DNA from: a virus
Strand: one strand, 5' to 3'
IMG/VR virus record: IMGVR_UViG_3300042463_000069
Span: 1 to 20,030 of that record
DNA length: 20,030 nt
Shown one piece after another: positions 6,306-13,380 of this stretch (the first letter of the stretch is position 1; each line of letters begins with the position of its first letter). The translations under genes and the position numbers were made by a program. Under the pieces are notes generated by a model. That model searched no databases. It was given only the letters and a program-made list of their open reading frames with translations, and was not told the origin of the DNA.

Positions 6306-6336
6306 GTTACGTCTATAATACAATATTTTATATTTG
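6306..6336 (+). promoter_or_regulatory. Promoter for the middle operon, probably leaderless
   Basis: TATATTTG at 6329-6336 followed by C matches TAnnTTTG, and GTTA lies exactly 19 nt upstream (6306-6309), as in the promoter at 16-46. The expected start, 5-7 nt after the box, falls at 6341-6343, on the ATG at 6342. The mRNA is thus probably leaderless or nearly so. Confidence 0.6.
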
Positions 6337-6341
6337 CAAAT

Positions 6342-6590
6342 ATGGAAGTACTATTTTTAATTTCTTTTGCGTGGTGGTTTGCTAATTTTGAGCCATTACA
6401 ACGTCAATTTGATCGGTTATTTTTACAGATTGAGGTCAATAAATACACCGATGCGATTTATTCCGCAGTTAGTTGTATGAAGTGCTTATCTTTTTGGTTT
6501 GCACTTTTTTATTTTCAAGACTTTTTTATGGCTTGTTTTGTTTCATTAATCGGATACACTATTCAACTATGTTTGCAGAAACTGAAATAG
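6342..6590 (+). CDS. Small membrane protein with CxxC motif
   Basis: An 82-residue hydrophobic protein. A first membrane segment spans about residues 2-16 (with a WWF aromatic cluster), a polar stretch follows, then SCMKCLSFW (a C-x2-C motif at the start of a membrane helix) and two hydrophobic segments to about residue 78. I expect a small inner-membrane protein. A Cys pair at the membrane edge followed by SFW or TFW recurs in small phage membrane proteins of this host group, but the role is unknown; superinfection exclusion or lysis-related activity is conceivable, with no specific evidence. It is the first gene behind a promoter that should start transcription at its ATG. Confidence 0.7.
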   Translation: MEVLFLISFAWWFANFEPLQRQFDRLFLQIEVNKYTDAIYSAVSCMKCLSFWFALFYFQDFFMACFVSLIGYTIQLCLQKLK

Positions 6591-6775
6591 AACTAATCGA
6601 AAAGCTGCGAGATGCTGACCCAATTATAAAGTCAGCGAAGACAACTTGCATAAAACTATCTGTTATTCGTATTCGAGTAACTGGAGAGAAAGAAAAGGAA
6701 TGCTTTTGCAGTCAAGTAAGACGCAGAATTTGGATAAAAGACTTTTACAATTGGTATGATAGCATTACTAAATAA
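6569..6775 (+). CDS. Small Cys-containing basic protein (CFC motif)
   Basis: A 68-residue protein with acidic N-terminal helix, a Cys in TTCIKLS, then ECFCSQVRRRIWIKDFYNWY near the C terminus. CFC followed by an Arg cluster and aromatic end is distinctive and could form a metal site with the upstream Cys and acidic residues, or bind nucleic acid. Function unknown. An in-frame ATG at 6473 would add 32 residues, but these lie in the membrane gene and are shadow sequence; ATG 6569 gives a 22-nt overlap with the membrane gene, similar to the 20-nt overlap with the next gene. Confidence 0.7.
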   Translation: MFAETEIELIEKLRDADPIIKSAKTTCIKLSVIRIRVTGEKEKECFCSQVRRRIWIKDFYNWYDSITK

Positions 6776-7271
6776 CTACATATCGAAAAATTACGATGAA
6801 ATAAATCGTTACACACGATATTTTGTCAGTAGATTAAATTCACAACTTGACATTGATACGATTATAAACAACGCTTACATTAAAGCAAGTGAGTCTAAGT
6901 ACCAATATAAAGAAGAACACGAAGCAAAAGCAATGTTTCTACATTTAATTAAGTGTGAATTACTATGGCAGTCAGACTCAAAGAAAGAGATTATAAATTC
7001 AGTTGAGAACGAATACATTGAAGACTCTATTGACGATTCACTTGAAGACGAAATAAAGTTCAGTGAAAGATTGGAGATATTAGAAAATTATAGAGGGCAA
7101 ATAACGGACAGAATTAAGTTAATATTCTTTGAAACGTATTTTGATAAGAGAATTTCTACCAGTCGCACGATTGCTAAACATTTTAACATAAGTAATACAT
7201 CCGCACATTTTATGATAGTTGAGATGTTAGAGTCTATAAAACATTTTGAAAAGTACGGACAATATAAATAA
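6756..7271 (+). CDS. Sigma-70-like transcription regulator
   Basis: A 171-residue protein resembling a small ECF-type sigma factor. The N-terminal part (about 8-50, YISKNYDEINRYTRYF then LDIDTIINNAYIKAS) has the helical pattern of sigma region 2. After a strongly acidic linker (about 85-105), residues 133-162 form a region 4-like helix-turn-helix (STSRTIAKHFNISNTSAHF). Conservation with true sigma factors is weak, so it could also be an anti-termination or packaging-related HTH protein. Placed directly before the terminase and structural genes, it is the natural candidate for switching on late transcription; a repeated non-housekeeping element at 9813 and 15917 is a possible target. It overlaps the preceding gene by 20 nt. 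Confidence 0.6.
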   Translation: MIALLNNYISKNYDEINRYTRYFVSRLNSQLDIDTIINNAYIKASESKYQYKEEHEAKAMFLHLIKCELLWQSDSKKEIINSVENEYIEDSIDDSLEDEIKFSERLEILENYRGQITDRIKLIFFETYFDKRISTSRTIAKHFNISNTSAHFMIVEMLESIKHFEKYGQYK

Positions 7272-7277
7272 AACGAT

Positions 7278-7538
7278 ATGAAAGTTAAAGAAGAATACAA
7301 AGGACAAACGGTAACAATTAACGATGGAATTTTAGGTATGATAAAAATAGACTTAAACACTATTAAACCAATGCAACAAAGAAGACTTATTGCTTTAGGT
7401 TACACGCATTTATTTGAAGACGAAAAGGTCGAATCGCACGAACCAGAATTTACACCAACTTCACAAGAGGTAATAGATTCAATTACTGAAATTATTGAAG
7501 CACCAGTAAAGAAAACAAGACGTAAAAAGTCAGTATGA
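7278..7538 (+). CDS. Hypothetical protein with basic C terminus
   Basis: An 86-residue protein: a beta-rich N-terminal part (VKEEYKGQTVTINDGILGMI), a helix with MQQRRLIALGYTHLFEDE, an acidic and Pro/Thr-rich stretch, and a basic end KKTRRKKSV. The QRRLIALGYTHLFE segment resembles small phage proteins encoded next to head or terminase genes, but no function is established. It starts 6 nt after the sigma-like gene and overlaps the next start by 4 nt. Confidence 0.65.
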   Translation: MKVKEEYKGQTVTINDGILGMIKIDLNTIKPMQQRRLIALGYTHLFEDEKVESHEPEFTPTSQEVIDSITEIIEAPVKKTRRKKSV

Positions 7539-7711
7539 AGTACTATATAATTCAATACTCTCGTTCAATGTACGAAAGAATGCAAAGAATGCTACCATCT
7601 TTAGTAGATGAGGATACGCACGTTTGCTTTTATGAGTACACATCTGACGAACCGCACGAACTAAATATAAATGCAGTAAGTGAAGACGAATTTCTAAAAC
7701 ATTACAAATGA
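7535..7711 (+). CDS. Very small hypothetical protein
   Basis: A 58-residue reading frame starting MKYYIIQYSRSMYERMQRML and ending SEDEFLKHYK, with one Cys in an HVCFYEY strand. Both ends are ATGA overlaps with neighbouring genes (7278 and the small terminase), which strongly supports that it is translated although it is short. It has alpha/beta character with an aromatic first strand. No family recognised. Confidence 0.65.
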   Translation: MKYYIIQYSRSMYERMQRMLPSLVDEDTHVCFYEYTSDEPHELNINAVSEDEFLKHYK

Positions 7712-8121
7712 AGCCCAAATACATAAAGACACCTGAAGCAATGTACGAACTATTCGAGGAGTACAAAGTAAGTCTTAAACCAAGAGAGATACAAAAAGCA
7801 ACACCAAAAGGTGTAGTATCTGAGTTTCATTTACCACCTTTGACAATGTCTGGATTTAGAACGTTCTGCCATAAAAAAGGAGTTACAATAGTACATTATT
7901 TTTCAAATACAGATAATGCTTATATTGAGTATCGAACAATCTGTACGCATATAGAGGACGAAATCAGAACAGACCAAATTGAGGGCGGTATGGTTGGACA
8001 ATTCAATCCATCAATTACACAACGACTAAACAACTTAACTGAACGCACCGACATAACTACACAAGGTCAGCAAGTAAGTGACATTAAAATAACAATAGTT
8101 GGAGATAATGAAAGCCAATAA
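7708..8121 (+). CDS. terS: Small terminase subunit
   Basis: A 137-residue protein beginning KPKYIKTPEAMYELFEEYK, a typical start of Bacteroidota phage small terminases, with a central helix-turn-helix-like part (LTMSGFRTFCHKKG) that would bind the packaging site, and the strongly conserved block DQIEGGMVGQFNPSITQRLN at about residues 91-110. The terminal beta-rich tail may contact the large subunit. It recognises phage DNA and hands it to the motor. The large subunit gene follows only after an inserted homing endonuclease gene, whose start lies inside the last codons of this one. Confidence 0.85.
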   Translation: MKPKYIKTPEAMYELFEEYKVSLKPREIQKATPKGVVSEFHLPPLTMSGFRTFCHKKGVTIVHYFSNTDNAYIEYRTICTHIEDEIRTDQIEGGMVGQFNPSITQRLNNLTERTDITTQGQQVSDIKITIVGDNESQ

Positions 8122-8683
8122 TAAAAACGCATATGTTTATAGACATAGAACTTTAGATACAAATATTGTTTTCTATATTGGAATAGGAATTGTTCAAAGA
8201 AGATGTTGGTCAAAAAATGGAAGAAATAAGTATTGGCATAACGTTGTAAATAAACATGGTTTTAAACATGAAATAATAGCATCAAATTTGAATCGTGAAG
8301 TTGCTAAAGAATTAGAAATGTTTTTAATTGAATCATATGGAAGACGAGATTTAAAAACTGGGCAACTTGTTAATATGACAAATGGTGGAGATGGTATAAA
8401 TGGAATTTCAAAAGAGGTAAGTGAAATTAAATCAAAAAAAATTACTGGATTAAAAAGAAGTGAAGAAACTAAATTAAAAATGAGTTTATCTCAAAGTAGA
8501 GGTAAACATTCTCACGCAAAAAAAGTAATAGATATATCAAGTGGGGTTATTTACGATTGTATTAAAGATGCATCTGAATCTTATGGTATAGGATATCATA
8601 ATTTAAAAGATAAACTATCTGGCAGAAAAAATAGTTTCAATAATACAAGCCTTAGATATTACGATGGAAATAAAGGCTACTAA
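8108..8683 (+). CDS. GIY-YIG homing endonuclease, free-standing
   Basis: A 191-residue protein with an N-terminal GIY-YIG nuclease domain: YVY at residues 9-11 and YIG at 23-25, followed by QRR, a catalytic-type Glu in the helix KELEMFLIESYG, and the typical VNMTNGGDG turn. The C-terminal half carries short DNA-binding modules like NUMOD repeats (SEETKLKMSLSQSRGK, then a KKVIDISSG to DASESYGI segment). Such proteins cut intron- or gene-less alleles and copy themselves by recombination. ATG 8108 is preferred to the TTG at 8099: it is preceded by GGAGA and is the normal start codon. The gene overlaps both terS and terL, is AT-rich with many AAA and ATA codons, and no intron is visible around it. 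Confidence 0.85.
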   Translation: MKANNKNAYVYRHRTLDTNIVFYIGIGIVQRRCWSKNGRNKYWHNVVNKHGFKHEIIASNLNREVAKELEMFLIESYGRRDLKTGQLVNMTNGGDGINGISKEVSEIKSKKITGLKRSEETKLKMSLSQSRGKHSHAKKVIDISSGVIYDCIKDASESYGIGYHNLKDKLSGRKNSFNNTSLRYYDGNKGY

Positions 8684-9815
8684 AGTATTTGAGAAAAATT
8701 GGGAAGCAATGCAGAATCCTAATATTAGATTTTGCATTAACCAAGGTGGTTCACGTTCAAGCAAGACGTATTCGCTTTGTCAGTTGCTTATTGTGTGGTG
8801 CTTGGCTAATCCAAACAAGGTAGTATCAATAGTTCGTAAAACATTCCCAGCTTTACGAGCAACCGTGATGCGTGACTTCTTCGAGGTGCTTAAAGACTTA
8901 GACTTATACGAAAAGACTAACCACAATATGTCTGAAAATATCTACCGATTTGCAAATGGTTCGATCGTAGAGTTTTTTAGTGTTGACGATGAGCAAAAGA
9001 TACGAGGGCGTAAACGTGACATAGGTTGGTGCAATGAGGCGAATGAGTTATGGTTTGAAGACTTCCAGCAATTGAATATGAGAACGGAATCAAAACTTAT
9101 ATTCGATTACAATCCATCTGAGTCTGCTTCTTGGTTGTATGAACTACCAGAACAAGAAAGCGTATTAATTAAATCAACGTACAAAGACAATCCATTCTTA
9201 CCTGAATCAATCAAAAGACAGATTGAAGACTTGCAAAGAACAGACGAAGCACTATATCAGATTTACGCACTTGGAGAGAAAGCAGTAAGTAAACTTAACA
9301 TCTATTCAAATTGGACATTTGTAAAGCATCGAGAGCCACGATTTACTAATTTTGTTTATGGCTTAGATTTTGGTTACAACCACCCTACTGCATTGGTTAA
9401 AGTTTACTACTGCGACAAAGACATCTACATTGAGCCGATTATATACGAATCATATTTAACGACTACACAACTAATTGAACGCTTTGAGCAATTGAATGTA
9501 GATAAGCATACGGACATCTTAGCGGATTATTCACGACCAGAAATTATTGCAGAACTTCAAACGGCTGGTTACAATGTAGGCAATGCGAATAAGGTAGTTA
9601 AAAAAGGAATAGACAATGTTAAGACTTTCGGAGTATATGCAGAAGACTATCCACCATTGAAAAAGGAATACGACAACTACAAGTGGAAGAAGATTGGCGA
9701 CATAATAACAGATGAGCCAGTTAAATTATTTGACGATGCTATGGATGCAGTTCGATACGCTACAACTTACATACGAGAGATGTACTATTCAGACGATGCT
9801 TACATCGCTTTTTAA
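8664..9815 (+). CDS. terL: Large terminase subunit
   Basis: A 383-residue terminase of the Terminase_3/PBSX type. The ATPase has Walker A GGSRSSKT at residues 28-35 and a Walker B-like RDIGWCNEAN segment with the catalytic Glu at 125. The nuclease domain shows three metal-binding acids: D235 in YGLDFGYN, D288 in ILADYS, and D361 in DDAMDAV. It pumps DNA into the procapsid and cuts concatemers. It looks intact despite the neighbouring homing endonuclease gene, whose last 20 nt overlap its start. Unusually, no portal or capsid gene follows; the next genes encode tail and fibre proteins after a 44-nt gap holding a repeated element. Confidence 0.92.
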   Translation: MEIKATKVFEKNWEAMQNPNIRFCINQGGSRSSKTYSLCQLLIVWCLANPNKVVSIVRKTFPALRATVMRDFFEVLKDLDLYEKTNHNMSENIYRFANGSIVEFFSVDDEQKIRGRKRDIGWCNEANELWFEDFQQLNMRTESKLIFDYNPSESASWLYELPEQESVLIKSTYKDNPFLPESIKRQIEDLQRTDEALYQIYALGEKAVSKLNIYSNWTFVKHREPRFTNFVYGLDFGYNHPTALVKVYYCDKDIYIEPIIYESYLTTTQLIERFEQLNVDKHTDILADYSRPEIIAELQTAGYNVGNANKVVKKGIDNVKTFGVYAEDYPPLKKEYDNYKWKKIGDIITDEPVKLFDDAMDAVRYATTYIREMYYSDDAYIAF

Positions 9816-9843
9816 AAACGAAATTTAAAAACAAAACAATATA
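9813..9843 (+). promoter_or_regulatory. Two-part repeated element, candidate late promoter (copy 1)
   Basis: TAAAAACGAAATTTAA (9813-9828), 7 unrelated bases, then ACAATATA (9836-9843). The identical arrangement recurs at 15917-15947. Both begin on the TAA stop of the preceding gene and lie before a structural gene. No TAnnTTTG housekeeping element is present in the gap, so the two parts may act as -35 and -10 like boxes for another sigma factor, or as an operator. Confidence 0.5.
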
Positions 9844-9859
9844 AATAAAAACAAAAGAA

Positions 9860-10132
9860 ATGGGAACAAATTTGATGGGCGAATTAGTCGCTAACTTAGG
9901 AACGTACATAGTAAACAATACAACGGAAGCAACTAAAACAATTGATGCTATTGTTGTACTTGAAGACACTATCTTTAGTTCAATTAAGGTTGCTGGTACA
10001 GATGCAAAGAGTACATACTTAGCAGATGCAACAAAAGCAATTAAAGCTGGTGCAATCATTACACCAATTAACGATGTGCAATTTAGCGGAGTGACTTTAA
10101 CAAGTGGTTCAATCGCTTTAGTATTAGGTTAA
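9860..10132 (+). CDS. Small beta-rich structural protein
   Basis: A 90-residue protein with alternating beta strands and Thr/Val/Ala-rich composition (KTIDAIVVLEDTIFSSIKVAG, then IKAGAIITPINDVQFSGVTLTSGSIALVLG). The end pattern of GVTLTSGS followed by a hydrophobic strand is common in small proteins encoded beside fibre genes in Bacteroidota phages and suggests a trimer- or ring-forming structural part, such as a fibre attachment or decoration protein. Function is not established. It begins behind the repeated element and an A-rich leader and ends 1 nt before the fibre-type gene. Confidence 0.65.
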   Translation: MGTNLMGELVANLGTYIVNNTTEATKTIDAIVVLEDTIFSSIKVAGTDAKSTYLADATKAIKAGAIITPINDVQFSGVTLTSGSIALVLG

Positions 10133-10133
10133 G

Positions 10134-11723
10134 ATGTACGGATACGGATACTCGCTTTATAATCGTTTAGCTTTCTTAGGTGGGTTAGACCCTAACGCAT
10201 CCGCTTTTTTAACGGCTACTGGAATTACTGACCCAACAATTCAAGGTGCTATCAACTCTTTATGTGTTGACTTGAAAACGTACGGAGTTTGGTCAAAGAT
10301 GAAAGCAATATATCCATTTGTTGGAGGTACTGCAACTACTCATAAATTCAACTTGAAAGATTCAAGAGATTTAGACGCTGCGTTTAGGTTGGCTTTTAAT
10401 GGCGGCTGGACACATAACTCAAATGGAGTAACTCCAAACGGAGTAAATGCTTTTGCTAATACTTTTTTAAATACTTCAACTAATTTAATAAAAACTTCTG
10501 TAAATTTATCTGTATATAGTAGAACAAATAGCAATTTAGGGAATGCTTACGAAATTGGTAATAGTTCTAATTTAGCAGGAACACTAGACCCAACTTTTTT
10601 AATAACAAGATATTCAACAAATTTATCATATATAGGTATTGCAGACGCTTCATTTTCAACAAGTATAGCATCAACAGATTCAAGAGGTTTTTTTAGTGGT
10701 GGAACAAATGGAAGTACTACTCAAAAACTTTTTAAAAATGGTTCATTAATTAAAACTGGAACTGCTGGAGCTGGCTCTTTAGCGAATCAATCTTTATATA
10801 TTAGTGGAAGTAATAATGCTGGAAATCTTTCTACTGCTTCAAATAAACAACTTGCATTCGCAACTATTGGAGATGGACTAACAGATGACGACTCTGCAAA
10901 CTTATACTATTCAGTTCAAAAGTTTCAGACTACTTTAGGTCGCCAAGTTGGTACACCTATCTACTCATCTAATGCAACAGATGTTAACGCTCGTTTATTC
11001 TTAGGAGCAACAAACATTCAAGACGTAACAATTACAAGTGCAGTGGATACGTTGGTACAAGGTTTAAAAACTGATGGAATATGGACTAAGTTAAAAGCGG
11101 TTTATCCTTTTGTGGGTGGAACGGCTACAACGCACAAATTTAATCTTGCAAATGCTTTAGATGAGGATACTGCATTTAGATTAGCGTTTAGCGGTGGATG
11201 GACTCACTCGTCAAATGGTGCTTTACCGAATGGAACTAACGGATATGCTAATACTTTCTTGACGCCTTCAACATCTTTAAGTGTAGGAAGTAATTCATTT
11301 GGTATGTATTCAAGAACACAAGATATAGCGGGTAATAAAATATACGGAGTTGTAACGGATTCTACTACATATTTACAAAACAATTTAAGTGCTGGTAACT
11401 TAATAAGTGGTTCTATTTTATCGCTTATAAATTACACACCAACACCAACTACTGGATTAATATTAGCAACAAGGACTTCAACAACTTTATACAAAGGATT
11501 TAGAAACAATGTTTCTTTAGGTTCAAGCACTGTAACTATTAGCTCTTTACCTAATTTATCTTTTTATTTGGGGACTCGTAGAGATGGGTTGAGTGCGCCA
11601 GTTTTTTATAACGCTTATCAACACGCTTTTGCATTTATCGGAGATGGACTAAGTGACACTGAAGCATCAAACCTTTACACACGAGTACAAGCATTTCAAA
11701 CAACTTTAAATAGACAAGTATAA
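10134..11723 (+). CDS. LamG-like tail fibre protein with two tandem units
   Basis: A 529-residue protein made of a short Tyr/Gly-rich head and two copies of a roughly 245-residue unit: residues about 25-272 and 289-529. Each starts with an LKxxGxWxKxKAxYPFVGGTATTHKFNL helix-strand block, continues to FRLAFxGGWTH, and ends IGDGL, then NLY and VQ.FQTTL.RQV. The central part of each, with a KNG turn and repeated Ser/Thr/Asn strands, looks like a concanavalin/LamG beta-sandwich, a fold that often binds glycans. The centres have diverged far more than the ends. A receptor-binding or fibre role is inferred from fold, repeats and position before tail genes. Residues 60-74 are identical in both units although 12 of 15 codons differ. 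Confidence 0.7.
   Translation: MYGYGYSLYNRLAFLGGLDPNASAFLTATGITDPTIQGAINSLCVDLKTYGVWSKMKAIYPFVGGTATTHKFNLKDSRDLDAAFRLAFNGGWTHNSNGVTPNGVNAFANTFLNTSTNLIKTSVNLSVYSRTNSNLGNAYEIGNSSNLAGTLDPTFLITRYSTNLSYIGIADASFSTSIASTDSRGFFSGGTNGSTTQKLFKNGSLIKTGTAGAGSLANQSLYISGSNNAGNLSTASNKQLAFATIGDGLTDDDSANLYYSVQKFQTTLGRQVGTPIYSSNATDVNARLFLGATNIQDVTITSAVDTLVQGLKTDGIWTKLKAVYPFVGGTATTHKFNLANALDEDTAFRLAFSGGWTHSSNGALPNGTNGYANTFLTPSTSLSVGSNSFGMYSRTQDIAGNKIYGVVTDSTTYLQNNLSAGNLISGSILSLINYTPTPTTGLILATRTSTTLYKGFRNNVSLGSSTVTISSLPNLSFYLGTRRDGLSAPVFYNAYQHAFAFIGDGLSDTEASNLYTRVQAFQTTLNRQV
10206..11720 (+). repeat. Tandem protein-level repeat in the fibre gene
   Basis: Two units (about 10206-10949 and 10998-11720) encode homologous domains separated by 16 residues. 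Conserved edges and divergent centres are visible. The DNA is no longer closely similar, showing an old duplication held by selection on protein sequence. Confidence 0.8.
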
Positions 11724-11971
11724 TGAAACTAAAAGACATAACAACCGAAGACATAAATACCTTAGTAGGTTTATTAAACCAAGAACAAAAAGATTCTTTA
11801 GTGGGACAATTGTACACAGATGATTCTTACTTCAACCCAATTCAAGACGCTAATGATAATTGGATAATCTCAACCGAAGAAATGATAAACTGCACAAACG
11901 AGAAGTTTATGTGGGTTAAAGAATTAGAATTGATTACATACGTACCAAAAGAAGTAACACCGATAGTATAA
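11723..11971 (+). CDS. Small protein linked to fibre gene
   Basis: An 82-residue acidic protein: an N-terminal helical part (LKDITTEDINTLVGLLNQEQ), then DANDNWIISTEEMINCTNEKFMWVKELELITYVPK. The block of NWIIS, then KFMWVKELxLIxYxP is found in small proteins that neighbour tail or fibre genes in related phages; its job is unknown, and a fibre chaperone or baseplate part is possible. The start overlaps the last base of the fibre gene stop (TAATG), and its own stop overlaps the next start in the same way. Confidence 0.65.
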   Translation: MKLKDITTEDINTLVGLLNQEQKDSLVGQLYTDDSYFNPIQDANDNWIISTEEMINCTNEKFMWVKELELITYVPKEVTPIV

Positions 11972-13380
11972 TGGCGATGACTAAGATTGCAGAAGTTTAC
12001 GACTTCGCACCAGCATACAACCCTTTGATGTTTATATACAACTCAACGAATAAAAACAAGTTGGGTTTTAAATATATCTTTCAAGTGTATGCAAGTGGCA
12101 CGGCTACAAAAATAGGAGAGTATAAAGTTTTACCGAGATTCAGCGATGGGTACGGACAAATAGACTTATCTAAACTTCTGCAATCAAAAGTTACATTCAA
12201 TATCAACGTAACAAATCCAAGCGACTGCTATTACAACTACGATGTAAAAATCGGAGAGGAGTACATACAAGGGGTTGCTTATTCAAGTTCGTTGACTAAT
12301 AACGCTGGCTTTGTAAAAATCACAAGTGCGACACATACGTTTGTTGTAGGCGACCAAGTAAGTATTAAACAAGCTGACGATGGCTTGGCAAATCCACTTA
12401 TTGAGGGCTTATTCGTTGTCAAGTCGGTGCAGTCTTCAACTCAATTCACTATTAGTGCTTTATGGTCAAATGTAAACAACGCAACAATAGATGGTAATGT
12501 TTACTACGCTGACAATAGAAAGACTCAAACTTTAGCAGAAATTACAGAATCGGACAAGTATGTTTTCAATGGAGTTCGTTCTTGGGTAGATTACACCACA
12601 TACAATCAAAATCAATACTTAATTGATACTATCAACAACACGCAATTATTTGTAACAGATTTACCAACTACTGGATTCTCTATAACACCGACACAAAACT
12701 TGTGGCTTAACGTAGCGAACAACTTTGAAACGTCAGATTTGTATTGTATTATTTACACCAATACTGGACAATTCAGATATAGCATAACAAACGCAAACAT
12801 AATGACACAGCTATGTATTGGAGTTGATGGAAACCCAGACATTATAGATTCTGGTTCTTTGCCTATGGTTGACGAAGACACAACAACAATTTCATTTCAA
12901 ATAGTAAACGATGGCTTAGATGAGTTTTCTCAATACTATGTGGTAGATGTTGACCAACGTTGTAGAATAAACGAGTACGATGTTTATTTTATGGACAGAA
13001 TGGGAAGTGTTGCTTCGTTTGGTTTTAGTCTTAAATCGTATGAAAACGGAACTATCGCACGTCAAACATACAACAAAGTGAACGAGGGTTTTGTAAGTGG
13101 TCAAATGTGGAACTATCGCACTACTGAATTTGGACAAACGGCATACTCAATTCAATTAGATAAAACATTCGAGTTGAATACTGACTGGATGACTGAAGAA
13201 ATGAATGTGTACTTCGAGCAATTACTTACTTCGCCTATTACGTTTGTAAGATTCGGAGATGACTACATTTCGTGTCAAGTTACAGACTCATCGTTTGAGG
13301 TTAATCGCAGACGAAACAAAAACTTGATTCGTAAAACAATCACAATTAAATTAGCAAATCAAAATACTATAAATGTTTAA
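11971..13380 (+). CDS. Distal tail or baseplate protein
   Basis: A 469-residue, largely beta-structured protein. It starts with KIAEVYDFAPAYNPLMFIYNS, runs through strands to FSDGYGQIDLSKLLQSKV at about residues 57-74, contains an SH3-like stretch around 108-155 (VGDQVSIKQADDGLANPLIEGLFVVKSV), and ends with WMTEEMNVYFEQLLTSP followed by RRRNKNLIRKTITIKLA. The terminal region, resembling the end of a tail-tube or distal tail domain, and its place directly before the large hub-type protein suggest a baseplate component. I do not recognise a named family. A second ATG 6 nt downstream (11977) is an alternative start. It overlaps the next gene by 8 nt. Confidence 0.6.
   Translation: MAMTKIAEVYDFAPAYNPLMFIYNSTNKNKLGFKYIFQVYASGTATKIGEYKVLPRFSDGYGQIDLSKLLQSKVTFNINVTNPSDCYYNYDVKIGEEYIQGVAYSSSLTNNAGFVKITSATHTFVVGDQVSIKQADDGLANPLIEGLFVVKSVQSSTQFTISALWSNVNNATIDGNVYYADNRKTQTLAEITESDKYVFNGVRSWVDYTTYNQNQYLIDTINNTQLFVTDLPTTGFSITPTQNLWLNVANNFETSDLYCIIYTNTGQFRYSITNANIMTQLCIGVDGNPDIIDSGSLPMVDEDTTTISFQIVNDGLDEFSQYYVVDVDQRCRINEYDVYFMDRMGSVASFGFSLKSYENGTIARQTYNKVNEGFVSGQMWNYRTTEFGQTAYSIQLDKTFELNTDWMTEEMNVYFEQLLTSPITFVRFGDDYISCQVTDSSFEVNRRRNKNLIRKTITIKLANQNTINV

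Noticed and set aside
6309-6326. Third copy of the late element (ACG ... ACAATAT) before the 6342 operon
   Set aside because: Spacing between ACG and ACAATAT is 11 rather than 18 and the first block is missing; the site is explained by the housekeeping-type promoter.
6473-6568. Longer start for the CFC protein
   Set aside because: The 32 extra residues come from the membrane-protein gene in another frame; ATG 6569 gives a normal overlap.
8099-8107. TTG start for the homing endonuclease
   Set aside because: ATG 8108 follows 9 nt later with GGAGA before it, and the GIY-YIG domain begins after it.
9760-10059. Minus-strand open frame of 99 residues over the end of terL and the small structural gene
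   Set aside because: Low-complexity hydrophobic translation antisense to a well-supported gene chain with a shared late element; a shadow of plus-strand coding.
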